64,000 nt of DNA from Oreohelix idahoensis (taxonomy: Eukaryota > Mollusca > Gastropoda > Stylommatophora > Oreohelicidae). A program made the translations under genes and the position numbers. Location: the NCBI GenBank assembly GCA_024509875.1, contig JAMPIV010014832.1, positions 620,001 to 684,000 of the forward strand, in the 5' to 3' direction. Under the pieces are notes generated by a model that made no database searches, was not told the DNA's origin, and saw only the letters and a list, made by a program, of their open reading frames with translations. This document shows, in pieces, positions 1-12,590 of this stretch; position 1 is the stretch's first letter; each line of letters starts with the position of its first letter.

Positions 1-3000
1 TCCAGTATCACAATTTTGTGTATACCGGAATATTGAACTCAAAATGATAATTCAAAGTATTTACATAAAATTAATTCAATTTATAACTGAGTATATTATT
101 ATTCACAACTGTAATTAAATGTGTCAATCTGGAACAGTGTCAATTTATTCTTGCTCCTATGAATGGGTATTGATTACAAGAACGTTTGTCTTCATCACAA
201 TCTGAATGATCTAATACACATTTGGGAACTGAGAGTAGTTGAGTTTGGTATATCAAGTGCCCGGAGACATCTTCTTAACTGAGTGGTCCTGGTATGCAGG
301 ATGAATTTTGGTTAGATCACCAGCTTCCACTGCCAAGTAAGGATTCTGCTCTTGCAATATAACACGGAGGCACACAGTCGATACTAGCATGGTAACTAAA
401 CAATTAGTTAACGTTCTTAATTGGTTGTATACCCCATTCATGGTCAAATAAACTTCAAACTACAGTTTGACACTTTCCTTGACAAAGGAAACATTTTAAG
501 TTAATAATATCAAGTCATGTACAATCACGGTGACTTGCTGAAGAAGACGACCAGTGGTTTGCCTGGTCTTATGTCATAATACTGTACAACAATTTCCCCA
601 TTAATTATTTAATTTTTCTTTCTCCCAAAATGTCAGAAAGCCTGTCGGGCTTTTCTACAACATGTTAATATATTTCCTAACAACTCTGTGAAACAACACA
701 AAGTTTGATGTTGACTTCCCTCTAGATAAACTTCTGCTCACATAATTTTCATACATATTCAATAATACCTACATAATAATAATATAATGGTGATATGAAT
801 GTTTTCTTTCTTACCGCATCAGAGAAATATTAACACTAATAAGTTTGATTTGCGATAAATATGGTCAAATCCAGATCGCTTGCTGGTGCAGATCAGCAAA
901 GTCAAGATAGTACTATTATCTTGCTTGTAGAATAACTTTAGTGTAGAAAATTTCTTTTACAAGTGGCCTCGAACACTAACTACAAATTAGTTTTATCCCT
1001 CCGTTAGTATATTAGACTCTAGCCAATCAGGGACTGTTTGGCTTCTAGCGTCTTTTTATTCAAACTGAACTCAAATTTCAAATCTTGGACTAACTTCCCC
1101 TCTATCCCCACTACAGGGCAAACTGAGAAAGATTCAAGTCTGTTCGTCCATCTGTCTTCGTCAATATCTCAGTTATATCCTAAAAGTTTATAATTCTGAC
1201 AAGTAATTAGGGATCCTGTTGCTGTCTGTCCCACAGTGGTTTTATTCTTTTATTTATTATATTCACTAGTATCGTTTTTATTCTTCATTTCATCATAATT
1301 TACTTTTTCCTTCTACACTTATTCAAATAACATATTTTATTATTTTTGGGTTCTTCTACGGCAAGATAATATATCACACTAAGTAATATGTTAGGTATAA
1401 TAACCAAATATTATCATTTTATTCGTCCGCTATTATTTATTTCCATCTATCGTTCAATTGTGACAGTTAGTTTCACTTTAGAAATGCAGACGATAGTTTA
1501 AACGGACTCCATACCATTCCCCCTTTCCAATTTCTCTCTCTCTCTCTCTCTCACTTTTTCTAAGAAAACTACAGCGAACGATAGCAGATGTTCAAACATG
1601 CCCTAACGACGATAACTAAGGCCTGTAGTCTATTTTTCAAACACTAACCTATCCCTCGCGTGTAGTGTTTCAAACCAATTCTGTGACGTCGCCTTGTCGC
1701 ATGCGATTCGAAAACCAACGCTTGTCAAGGCTTTCATTCATCCCCTATCTCTCCCTCCTACGTTTTCTTCTCTCACTCTGACTGAAACGAACACTTAGCT
1801 GTCTGCAAAACGGCGTTTAGGTAATATTTAATGATTTGCGTTAATTGTAAGTGTCAAGGACGAAACTAGGAAAGCGTGTAAGATTTGACAGCGGGATCAT
1901 TGTCTAAGCATTACTACTGCATACAATTCAGCGCTCTACTGGCGTTGAGGACGACGATGGCCAAGCACACACGGGCGGGTTTATTTATTATCATAGGAGT
2001 AAAATCTTACTGAATTTAGCGATTGTTTCACAGATTTCGCTACACTTAGACACAGTAATAAGTAAAACTTAGTGCGCCTAAACATAGTTACATGTAAAAC
2101 CTCTACACGTAGGCATTGTTATAAGTAAACATTTAATAAAATCAGTCAACTATTGCACAGTTCCTAATTTCCGAATTCGAGATTATGAGAGCAGAAGAAT
2201 TGAACTACATTCCGTCTCTGTTAGTGCCAAGCGTAAGAGATAAAAGTGTAAGGTGTGGCTGTTGTGAACAAGAAGATGAGATATAGATGACCTTTCAAAT
2301 TCGATTAGTGCGTGTACTTCCAAATATAGAGCGTCTCCTTGAGCTGAACTGCAAGCACTGAAGAGCAGTGTCGGTCTAACGAAAAATAGCATAGCCAGAT
2401 TCTCAGCATGGAGCTGGAAGATACCTCACTCCTTAAGATCTCGTTTCACGGAAGACCTTACATTTTGATTCGTTCTCTCCGTTTGACAATCTGCGAAAAG
2501 AGGTTGATTAAAATGTAGACACTAAATACAAACACTTGAGGAATTTCCCGCAGCTATGTCTGTCCATATAATTCTGATATCAGATTTTCCTATTTTTGTC
2601 ACATTCTAGTGTCGGAAATGAATTGGCATCTCTCTTCATTTCTTCGTTCATGTGTGCGTGTATGTGTGCGTGTGTGTGTATCTGAGATCCCTAGAATAAG
2701 AGAGTTAGAGGGAGACTAAAAAACACACAGAGAAGAGAACCTAGAGACAGAAATGAAGAGAATGAGGAAAATACGGAAAGGTTGTAACTGATGTCACGTG
2801 ACATGGTGATTTGGTGTGAGTTTGTTGATGGCGTCTGCTCCATGAAGGGCTGACTCGTGAAATAAGAGTGCATGTGATTATTTACTTACGTATATGTATG
2901 TATATATGTATGTTTTTATTGCATGTGTGTTTTTAATATGTGTTAACATTTGCCTACGTATGTGTATCTGCATCGCTCGTATGTATGTATATTTATGTTA

Positions 3001-3186
3001 TACGTTTAATATAGTTATACAAACATTTGCATTGTCTATGTAATACATCTATACATCATGTACGTATGTTAGCATATATGGTCATGTGACCGTAATCAAA
3101 AACACAATAAACACTCATTCATTTATTTACTCGTTTATTCAGCACCTTTCATAGGTCCCCCAGGAGTTTAGGCTGTCAGCTAATTC
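1..3186. other. Non-genic AT-rich sequence
   Basis: I found no exon, transposon end or convincing reading frame here. The longest frames are under 75 codons and resemble nothing. A short CT run lies near 1533-1552. A locally CpG-richer stretch at about 1660-1960 could be regulatory, but nothing supports that directly. Short TATG/TGTA-rich runs occur around 2640-3060. Confidence 0.6.
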
Positions 3187-3261
3187 ATGCTATTCAAGAT
3201 GTTCCAATGTTTTCTTTATCCCTGTCATAAACGTCACCAGTTCCCTTCTGAACTGAGTTTT

Positions 3262-3685
<424 letters not shown>

Positions 3686-4310
3686 ACATCCTTTACCCTG
3701 GGAATTTCAGAGTAAGGATGATCGTGTTGAATATTTTGCTTGGCTCTAGTAGTAACATTATTCTTGGGTAATGGGTGCAGTCTTGTAAATCTGCCTTCTT
3801 AGGCAACTTGACTAGATATTCTTTCTTCCATTGTGATGGTATTCCTTGTCTCTACCAGGCCTTACGAAGTAATGTGTATAATATATGTGTAGAGATGTCA
3901 GTGTCTGCATTGACGGAATTTTATCTGGGTCAGCGGCATTTCCGTGTCTCACAAGTCTTCTGGCTCACTGTGTTTTGTACTTTCTTCCTCAAGTCTTGAG
4001 AGTAAGCACCTTTTTGTCATGTGTTTGGTTTCTTCATGTCTGTTCCCTTCCACCTTGTTTCGAACAGACCCTGAATGTCATTTTTATAGTTTCACTTTTC
4101 TGCTGCTACCTGTGCAGTTTTTCCTTGTTCTTTTAATGTTTTGACATTACAGGCGCTCTATCTGAAGGAGATTAGAAGAAAAAGGGTTAGTCAGCGATGC
4201 AAGACTCCTTTTCTCTTTGAGTAGCACCATGAACCTCTTTAACAGAGGGCTTTCTTCTGTCTTAGACAGCTGAGTTGAATTATTTAAATTATTTGCTTTG
4301 GTTTACCAGT

Positions 4311-4878
4311 TATATATAACGTATGCGTCACCAGCACACTTCTGTATGGCAGCAAGACATGGACAACTTATGCTAAGCAAGAAAGAAAGCTCAATACCTT
4401 CCATCTACGGTGTCTACGCCACATTCTCGATATTTCGTGGAGGGACAAAGTGACAAATATCGAGGTGTTGTCACGTGCTGGCCTTCAAAGCATGTATACA
4501 CTACCTAGGCAGCGCAGACTACGCTGGCTTGGCCATGTCCGCCGCATGGAAGATGGTCACATCCCAAAAGATATCTTCTACGGACAACTGGCAGATGGCT
4601 AAAGAACAGTTGGGCGACCGCAGCTGAGGTTCAAAGATGTGTGTAAGAAAGACATGAGGGCACTGGGCATAAATCCAGCAACCTGGGAGGATGAAGCTGC
4701 CGATCGTAGCAAGTGGCGATGCTCTCTACAGCGCCACCTAAGATTGGGCGAAAAGAAGCTCTCATGGCAAGCAGAAGAGAGGAGAAACCGTCAAAAAGAA
4801 CACCAGGAAAATAAGCATCTGAGGTCTGTCACCCATAGTCGGTTATGACTGAAGGGGCTATTATTTTTATTATTGTTA
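4311..4878 (+). mobile_element. LINE 3' fragment, RTE-like family a
   Basis: A 5'-truncated non-LTR retrotransposon. The plus strand encodes the region after the reverse transcriptase: LLYGSKTWTTYAKQ, then RRLRWLGHVRRMEDG, then a C-terminus rich in Arg/Lys. An in-frame stop follows 'GQLADG' and other changes show it is dead. It ends in a TTATTATTTTTATTATTG-like tail. The flanking 8-bp sequence ttaccagt (4303-4310 and 4879-4886) is a target-site duplication. The same family occurs on the minus strand at 16077-17220, and its 5' end is at 12591-13640. Assignment to RTE rather than another APE-type clade is inference. Confidence 0.85.
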
Positions 4879-4983
4879 TTACCAGTCCATGTTGTAGAAG
4901 CGGGGGGGGGGGGCCTTAAGTTTCTACAGGATACGATAGCACACCCCGTGCCCAATTCTCTTTACTGGTCTTTTACTACAGCG

Positions 4984-5260
4984 CGGAGCCGCGGTAGCAT
5001 AGTGGTTAGTGCACTGGCTTCCTAGCGCAGTGGTCTATGGTTCGATCCCCAGATGAGGTGGGAATATTTTTAGGCCACAAACGGCTCCTGGGTCGACCCA
5101 GCCCCAAATGGGTACCAGAGCAACTCTGGGAAGGTTAAGGCGGCCGGCGTGATGCCGACCACATCACCCCTAGTGTGCCGACGGTCAAGATAATATGGGC
5201 CTAACACCATATTCCCAATATGCCTCAATGGGCGTGCAACGGGTTCCTTTACCTTTTTTT
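4984..5260 (+). mobile_element. tRNA-derived SINE, full length
   Basis: The head carries RNA polymerase III promoter elements: A box tagcatagtggttagtgc and B box ggttcgatccc. A roughly 190-bp non-tRNA body and a T-rich end follow. A 13-bp direct repeat, ttttactacagcg, flanks it at 4971-4983 and 5261-5273, as expected for LINE-driven retroposition. It is not a tRNA gene: the acceptor and anticodon stems cannot be paired. Confidence 0.88.
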
Positions 5261-5273
5261 TTTTACTACAGCG

Positions 5274-6075
5274 TGATAGGGTAAAGATGTTATCATTTTT
5301 TACCAACATGCATATATAGGTCAAGAACACATTCGGTGTTGAATTTAAAAAATAATATAAACCATCATTTCAAAATTCGAATCCGTTCAACCAACCATTC
5401 AACAACTTTGAAGCAGAAGAGTTAGTTGGAAATAAACTGAATTAAAAAAGCAAATATGACAGGAATGTTAAGGAACTACATATAATCAGATATAGGCAGT
5501 GTTGTGAATTCAAAAGATATAATGTTTTCAGGACTGCACAAGAAGTATTCTCTTGTATGGCGCAGAAACACTCGAAAATGAATACGAAAATAGTTTGATG
5601 GACAGCTTTAGTCTCTGTCTTCAGAGCCCCATGGAATAAGGAGAACTTGTGAATGATGGTTATTGTGTCAGTCTGTCACCTTTTCCAGAATGCCCGTGTG
5701 TACTTGTAATATGTTTCTGTCAACTCGTCTGCGCGTGGCTTCGTTTAACTGACTTGGTGTGATCTGCAATGATGCAGTAACAGTAAACAAGATAAAACAC
5801 ACGCATTATATGGCTGTAGATTGTAGCCAGCTATGGTCTTGGTGTAAAAATGTAAAGTAAAATACAGCTTGATCTAGCATGCGCGATAGATTCTCGTATT
5901 AGCAACGAGACATCATTATTATAGCACTCGAGAAGAGATCGGAGGCATCCAGGGGTCTTAGGAACAGAGTCTTTTTTTTCTTTACATGCATGTCGTGAAA
6001 AGGCAACTAAAGACTGTTTTGAGCAAGAGCAGAAAACTTACACTATCGAAATTCCAAATGCGACAAAAGCGGATA
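5274..6075. other. Non-genic sequence
   Basis: No gene found. A stretch near 5530-5570 reads weakly like the CTRSILLYGAET part of a LINE C-terminus, but it cannot be extended, so it is left unassigned. Confidence 0.5.
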
Positions 6076-6245
6076 GAAACCAACGTTTGCCGTGAAGAGG
6101 AAAATAAACCAGAAACCAACATTAACCACGAAGAGAGAAAACAGATACCAGTATTAGCCGTGAAGTGGAAAATCGGATATATACCAACATGAAACGTGAA
6201 GAAAGAAAACAGAAACCAACATTAACCATTAAGAGAGAACACAGA
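6075..6245. repeat. Degenerate ~36-bp tandem repeat
   Basis: About five diverged units built on 'accaacattaaccacgaag' followed by a GA/AAAC-rich half. It directly precedes the 16-bp and 24-bp arrays, so three unrelated minisatellites sit side by side. Confidence 0.7.
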
Positions 6246-6296
6246 CACAGTGAAGACAGACGACCGGTGAAGACAAGCAATGGCTTGCAACCAAAG

Positions 6297-6390
6297 GACA
6301 TGGAGAGACAAGGACATGGAGAGACAAGGACATGGAGAGACAAGGACATGGAGAGACAAGGACATGGAGAGACAAGGACATGGAGAGACA
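6297..6390. repeat. 16-bp minisatellite
   Basis: About six nearly perfect copies of acatggagagacaagg. The period is not a multiple of three, so its apparent frames cycle through three peptides and are not taken as coding. Confidence 0.95.
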
Positions 6391-6486
6391 GGGCAGACCT
6401 TGGACATAAGGAAAACGGAGAATTTGAGGCAGAGCTGCAGAAGGCAAGATGAAAACACAAGAGAGAGAGATATCCACACATTATAA

Positions 6487-7250
6487 GATTCATAGTTTTG
6501 TGCCTAATGTGAAGGCTAGTTTTATACCAGATGTGATGGCTATATAGTTTTATACCAGATGTGATAGTGAGTTTTGTATCTGCTGTGATGGTTAGTTTTG
6601 TACCAAGTGTGATGGTTAGTTTTGTACCAAATGTGATGGTTAGTTTTGCGCCTAATTTGAAGGCTAGTTTTGTACCAGATGTGATGGTGAGTTTTGTATC
6701 TGATGTGATGGTTAGTTTTGTACCTAATGTGAAGGCTAGTTTTGTACCAGATGTGATGGTGAGTTTTGTATCTGATGTGATGGTTAGTTTTGTACCAGAT
6801 GAGATGGTTAGTTTTGTACCTAATGTGATGGTTAGTTTTGTACCAGATGTGATGACTAGTTTTGTACCAGATGTGATGGTTAGTTGTGTACCAGATGTGA
6901 TGGTTAGTTTTGTACCAGATGTGATAGTGAGTTTTGTATCTAATGTGATGGTTAGTTTTGTACCAGATGTGATGGTTAGTTTTGTACCTAATGTGATGGT
7001 TAGTTTTGTTCCAGATGTGGTGACTAGTTTTGTACCAGATGTGATGGTTAGTTGTGTGCCAGATGTGATGGTTAGTTTTGTATCTGATATGATGGTTAGT
7101 TTTGTATCTGATGTGATGGTTAGTTTTGTACCAGATGTGATGGTTAGTTTTGAATCTGATGTGATTGTTAGTTTTGTACCAGATTTGATGATTAGTTTTG
7201 CACCAGATGTGATGATTAGTTTTGTACCTAATGTAATGATTAGTTTTGTA
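6487..7250. repeat. 24-bp minisatellite, ~32 copies, open on both strands
   Basis: The unit is gatgtgatggttagttttg followed by tacca or a variant (tacct, tatct, cacca). Because 24 is a multiple of three and the unit has no stop in two frames, the plus strand holds a 309-codon frame (6561-7490) of VMVSFVPD octapeptides. The minus strand holds a roughly 400-codon frame (6122-7339) of TKLTITSG octapeptides. I see no signal peptide, splice site or promoter to support either, so I annotate a repeat rather than a gene. Confidence 0.95.
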
Positions 7251-8490
7251 TCTTCTAATGACTTGTGTATCCCTGAGGGCGATATATGTCCAGCTATCAT
7301 AATGGGAGATCTTAATGGAAGTGGAACAACATGCCTCACTTGTCGATATAAAGCCTCATCTTCTTTGTGGAATGTTCCAGCCGAAGTATGCGTTGGTGTT
7401 ATATACCGTTGTTCAGAGCTGGGAGCTAAGGCGACGTCATCAACCTGCGCTGTCTTTAGCTCTGCTGTGCTGAGGAGAAGTGGAGAGTAGATGTTGTCAC
7501 CGGATGGCCTACGTTAACGCAAGCTATCACGTTAACAGTAGTTATAAGAATAGTAAAAGATCTTGAGCAAGACTAGCTAGTAACAAAAATAACACTAGTC
7601 GAACATAACCAATGAAATCGTCGATGGCTATTTTTGACAACGGCGGTCAGAGCAGAGTTCAGTCACACAGTACACAGTTCAGTGATGCAGACGTGTCCAG
7701 GGGAGAGTTTTCAACCTTAGTGCGGGCCCCGTGTTTTTTAAAGGTTGTGTGATTAACCTCTGGGTGAGGTAACAAACTGAAAACTTCATGTTATCACAGG
7801 ATATATTATTCTAGGATATTGTTCTAGGAGATTGTGTTTTCCAGTATTTTGGCAGGTATTTACACGATTAGTATGATCTCGATTTATAATAGAATAATTA
7901 CTCTACTAAGTTATGTATGATTGAGACTCTAGGCGAAGCCTATCGACATTTATAGAAGAGCTCAAGCAGACATGTTATTTATGACGATGTCCTTTTACAA
8001 AGGCATCCTGATTTATGTAAACAACAAGCGATCTGGCCGCTGGTAGCCAAGATATTGGGTTGTGTAATTGAACTTTGCAATTTGTCCCTTGGACTCCTTC
8101 ATTAAACAGTTTTTCATGATTTGTAGCTATTACTTACATCATGTATGTTGAGTATGGAAGCCCTAATAGGATACTACTGATCAATGACAACCTGCGGTGA
8201 GTAGAAAAGATCTGGCCTTGAGCAACCTTCATTTGAGTAATCACATCTCTGGCAGTCGCCAGTTAACACTCATAAGATAAATCTGTAAATCAGTAACCAC
8301 TACGATCCCTTTGGGAAAATTTAATAACAATGAACTCAGATGAAATATTTGATACCTGTCACAGAAGGTTTTTCATGGTGTCAAGGTTTGGCTTATAAAC
8401 TTGATAGATTGCTGTAACGGTCACCTACATCACATAGTGCCGTCACCAGCGGTAACAATGTCAGAGCTCCCCAATCTTGGGAGTTGTGTG
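7251..8490. other. Unassigned sequence left of the gypsy remnant
   Basis: No gene recognised. It could include the rest of the pol gene and 3' LTR of the decayed element whose integrase and gag lie to the right on the minus strand. I could not find a matching LTR pair or readable reverse transcriptase. Confidence 0.4.
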
Positions 8491-8539
8491 CTGTGCTCTA
8501 TCTCCTTCCTCGTAGATAAATTTTAGTTTCCATCATTCT

Positions 8540-8900
8540 AATTTCCCGCGTTATGGCAAACAGAACAATCTGTCACATGTTGTCGAATGTCGCGTTGCAT
8601 GCTCGGCCAGAAGTGTTCGAGGGAAACATGCCTTATTAAGGCCCGTGCATGTCAATGGCGTTGTGAATGCCGCATCAGGTGGGTACGTTATAGAGGTGCG
8701 ACAACTAAATGTCTCTTGTTCCCAACCCGTCTATAAACTAAACCATCTCTCTATAATATGCTTCCTGTGGAATATTGGAGTAATTGTTATGCAACTTGGC
8801 ACAACAATGCTTTAGGATTTTGTCATCCCTTTGAGTCTTCTTCAGCTCCGATATGTTCGGGTTGAATAGAGTTGAGAGTTCAGGGGCCACTTGGGCGTGT
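8540..8900 (-). pseudogene. Gypsy-type integrase zinc-binding (H2C2) remnant
   Basis: Read on the minus strand with frameshifts, this gives ISELKKTQRDDKILKHC, then a stop-broken stretch, then EHFWPSMQRDIRQHV followed by TDCSVCHNAG. The WPxMxxDIxxxVxxCxxC pattern is the end of the N-terminal zinc-binding domain of Ty3/gypsy integrases. Several stops and frame breaks make it a pseudogene. It lies downstream, on the same strand, of the gag remnant at 10650-11470, with no reverse transcriptase readable between. That is compatible with an integrase-before-RT order, though a deletion would look the same. Confidence 0.65.
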
Positions 8901-9772
8901 CCTGGGTTCTCTGTGTCGTGTGTCGACCTGGGGTCCTAAGGGTCCCCTAAAAAGATGCATTTCCTCTCTAGGATCAGAGGATATACAATATTATCTAAAA
9001 CTGCGGCTTTAATTTGTACCTGAATAAATCGTATTGAAACTTCCACAACAGGAAGCTTCATGGGTGCGATATTTTCAAGGGCTCCTGTGTTTCTACAGTT
9101 TCACCAGTGTACTGATTGGCCTTTACCAAAGATGGCGAGATTACAGCTTCGAATCAAAGCCCCGCATCATAAAGGCAGTACTCTGTTTGGTTATCAACAG
9201 TTACATGCTCTTTGGTTGGGGCTGGGATTTTGTTGGCATGTCGTAAAGGCATGATTCCCTATCAACCTCATTAACATGCATGCAACATTATAAGAGCTAG
9301 TTTTTAGCCACAGTCCGTTGTGAAGGGTGTGCCAGTTTTGCATGATCTACACAATCGTATTCCAGTTCCCGGTGCTTGATCGCTCTGTTTCTGACTGGTG
9401 CTATTCTGTGGTAGTTGTATCATCTGTGTGTTGTGTTATTTGTCGCTTGCGTATCTGTGAGGGGCGGTATGTTGGGTTGGGGCGATTATTATGGCCGCGC
9501 TTCCTGGCAGGGTTAAATTCCGGTTATTAATGTTTATACAATACCAGTTAAACCTACCCTCTGTTCTATACTACTGTTCTTAAGTCTTCTATCATTTACT
9601 AAACACGGTATCAAGGTCTTTGTCTTGTGTGGACTGACATATACTGTATAATAGGGGAACGACAGAAGTGATTGCGTCATTAATAGGCTGAGGTGCCCAT
9701 TGTAAACTTCCGGTGTTGTCTTGCGTTTCGCACTGATGACCGGTTAGTAAAGTATCATTTTTTGGTGATGCC

Positions 9773-9860
9773 TAGCTGGCCGGGAGGATAGTGTGATTCG
9801 CTTGTATAGCTAGGCGGTGTTGTCGTACGGAAGGTATGGGGTTCGAACCCTGGGTAAGCC
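9773..9860 (+). mobile_element. tRNA-headed SINE-like fragment
   Basis: Contains tagctggccgggaggatag (A-box-like) and ggttcgaaccctgggtaag (B box) about 65 bp apart, the layout of a tRNA-derived SINE head. The 3' boundary is unclear because the GC-rich insertion at 9977 follows shortly after. Confidence 0.5.
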
Positions 9861-9976
9861 ACTCACGTCTGTTGTTTTTCTGTTGTCTAGTGTTCTACTT
9901 CTTTATTTCTTACGAGTGCCTGAAAACATACCTTTATGTTTGTCTAATATTTATTTACTGTTTACAGGCCTCGGGT

Positions 9977-10601
9977 GTGTGCAGGCGAGCGTTGGCTCAA
10001 AAAAGACTGTGCGTGGTCCCGGGTGTCGGGTCCTCCCAGTTCAGATGGGGCAGAGCTGTGTGTCCGTCCAGAGAACGTCCCTTCGGCAGACCGGTAAAGA
10101 CGGTGGCTTTGCTTCCGCAGCACGTCTACGGGAGGATAGAGGCATTGGATGTGGCGCTATAGCCACTGTGCTGGGTAGAAAACTGACCCGCTGGTGGCGC
10201 ACCACACTCCAAAACAGTACAACAAAGCCCATAACTGGCAGTTGACTGACCACCTCTGAGGCCCCTGCGAAGATCCGTTTTTGTCCGGCGCCTGGCTGCT
10301 CGTGCCAGTGCATGTCTCGGTGATTGTCTCGGAATTGTAACCTCCTCTGCAGGGTAGGGACTCAAACCTCTTGACAACGCACGCACGCCATAGTGGGCCT
10401 GTTGTAATATGTCGCTGAGTCTAGGAGTTTCCCTGGGGTTGCAAGAGAGCTCTGCACAACGAACCCTCTGTGGATGGGAAGGAGCTATGATGCTGATTAG
10501 CTTCTGACCGGGTTGGTAGGAAAGTCCACAGACACCCCAGCATTACAGTGCCAAAGGGCTTTGTACCCATGGCCGCTGGTTCCCTCAACAACAACAACAA
10601 T
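9977..10601 (+). mobile_element. GC-rich non-autonomous retroposon with (CAA)n tail
   Basis: An approximately 625-bp block clearly richer in G+C than its surroundings, ending in caacaacaacaacaat. It is flanked by the 11-bp direct repeat aggcctcgggt (9966-9976 and 10602-10612). The tail plus target duplication indicate target-primed retroposition in plus orientation. It encodes nothing I recognise on either strand; frames reach only about 140 codons. It may be the UTR of an unseen LINE or an independent SINE-like element. Confidence 0.75.
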
Positions 10602-10649
10602 AGGCCTCGGGTTTCCCTTCCTTATGTGTTATTAATGTTTAAATTCCGT

Positions 10650-11470
10650 CTGCGCGTTTCGGTTCCGTTCTGCGAAGGTTAGAACCTGCTCAAGAGTTTT
10701 GACCCCGTGCTCCGCCAGGAACCGTCTCATGTCAGGAATGAGCGAGTCCTTTAACTGCTCCGCGATTATCATCTCCTGTAGCCCTTTATAGGACATCAAA
10801 GGTGCTGAGGGATCCCCATTTCTCCAGGTACGTTTCTATCCTGGTAGCGAATGGCCTAAATGATTCGTGTGTCTGTCGCTTAGCCTCTCGGAACATGCTA
10901 CAAAAAGTCCCAGCGTTAAGTTGAAAACACTGGAGCAAGGGTTTCTTCATCATTTCATAGTTGTTTTGGTGTTCCATAAGCATCTTCAGAAATACATCAT
11001 AGGCTGATCCCCTCAGACTCAGCGATAACTTCGTTATATTTCTCCCTCTTTAATCCATAGGTAGCGGCTAAGGACTCGAATCTAGAGAGATAGATGTATA
11101 TTTCTTCGAAAGCCTCGGAATAGATATCCAGTTGGAAAGAAGCCGCACCAGGCGACACAGCATGAGAGATGCTCCCCCCCCCCCCCCCCCCATCGCTGCT
11201 TTGGGAACTGCCCGACCCCCTAGCACTGGAACTAGAGTATATTATTCTTCCTTAATTTTCTAGTTCCTTCAATCTTATCTCATGGGCCATCTTTTTTTCT
11301 CCTTCCTCCGCTTCGTGTTTTCTTTGCTTTTCTTTCTCTTCAGCTTCCATCTTGGCCTTCTCGAATTCCGCGTTGGCTTTCTCGGCTTCTTTCTCTGCCT
11401 TGTCCTTTTCGTGTTCTGTTTCTAATCTTCTCTCCTCACGAAGTGTCGCAATGAGGAAAAATGGACCGCA
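10650..11470 (-). pseudogene. gag remnant of a second gypsy-type element
   Basis: Read on the minus strand: an Arg/Glu/Lys-rich coiled-coil segment (about 11450-11255), a stop, a poly(G) run, then IYLSRFESLAATYGLKRE, then QTHESFRPFATRIETYLEKW. The gag at 21807-23127 has the same order: coiled coil, then GYLSRFELLATTYGLE, then TYHVFSARLETNLEKW. The two are therefore relatives, but this copy is diverged and broken by stops and frameshifts. No zinc knuckle was found. Together with the integrase remnant at 8540-8900 it represents a decayed older element. Confidence 0.8.
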
Positions 11471-12590
11471 CAGGCCACAGCAAGAAGCTCATCAATATTA
11501 TATATCCCTGGATGCTTATAGGTTATAAGACTCTAAGAACGTAAGTTCATATGGCCATAAGACCGTTAGACCGCTAGTTTCCAGGTTTTGACCGGCCTAT
11601 ATTTTAGAAAAGAAATATAAACATTTAACCATAATAACAATAATAGATCTAACAAGTGTTAAGGTGAGACCTCTTCACCATTCCGTTATAAATTAGATTT
11701 AAAACACAAATGTCTAGCTTATCCTATCGTTTATAACGCGTGATATGAGCACTAGTCATTTATAACATTAAATAAAAATGGATAGAAGTAAATAATATAT
11801 AACATCAGTAGATAATTATTTAATGTATGTACTAGTCAATTTCAAACATCTCTTACTGGGAACTAGCGAGTAATTAAATTTACTTTACAGCTGGAAAAAT
11901 TTGCTATAAGTTATTTAATTATGCTATTCATTTAACACAGAAAATCCCAGTGAAATATAAATGAAAACTTTAAACACGCTGAATCACTTAAAGGCTAGTA
12001 TATAAATTACCGCAACAGAAAAATGAAACACTTCACGAAATCTAATAATTCACTCTTGTACGAGAGATCTAGGATAACGGGCTAGTGAATTCAGAAAAAT
12101 CGCTGAGCAACTGATAAAGACTATAGGAGAGACAAGGTATATATTCATAGATTCCGTTCTTTTCGCATTTAAATGTGAAAATCACACCTACGTCCAGGGC
12201 CGGGCGAATTTGCCATTCGATTCCTGAATGAAAGGATATTTCTTCACCTCTGCCGATCGACGATCTCCGGCTTGTCTTTGATTATCTCCGCCTTGTCGAA
12301 TATCAGCTACGTAAGTTAATTCCCCTGAAAATGTAACAATTCAAGGTACGTCTCAGACTGATCGCCCCTTGATTCTTCAAAGAAACTGTTAACGCCTGGC
12401 CTCTTGTTAACGCCTGACCTGGCTCGCGTGTTTCCCTGATCAAAGAACGATTTCACCATGCTGCGCACTACGCTCTGTTCCACCGTGTTTAATTGCCAAA
12501 CGGCTCACGTGTTAATTGCAATAGTGAATCAGGCGTTCGCGTAGCAAAAAAAATATAAACTTAGATGGGGGGGGGGGGGGCGCAAAAGTG
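11471..12590. other. AT-rich sequence, no gene seen
   Basis: This is where the 5' LTR and leader of the decayed minus-strand element would be expected, but I could not align it with anything to the left. The last 300 bases are GC-richer. It ends in a run of G at about 12568-12581. Confidence 0.4.

Noticed and set aside
5490..5640. LINE fragment resembling the LLYGAET motif
   Set aside because: Only about 12 residues look right and the flanks do not continue the family, so it may be chance.
6561..7490. 309-codon gene on the plus strand
   Set aside because: The frame exists because the 24-bp unit is a multiple of three and stop-free. There is an equally long frame on the other strand and no supporting gene signals, so it is listed as a repeat and a finding only.
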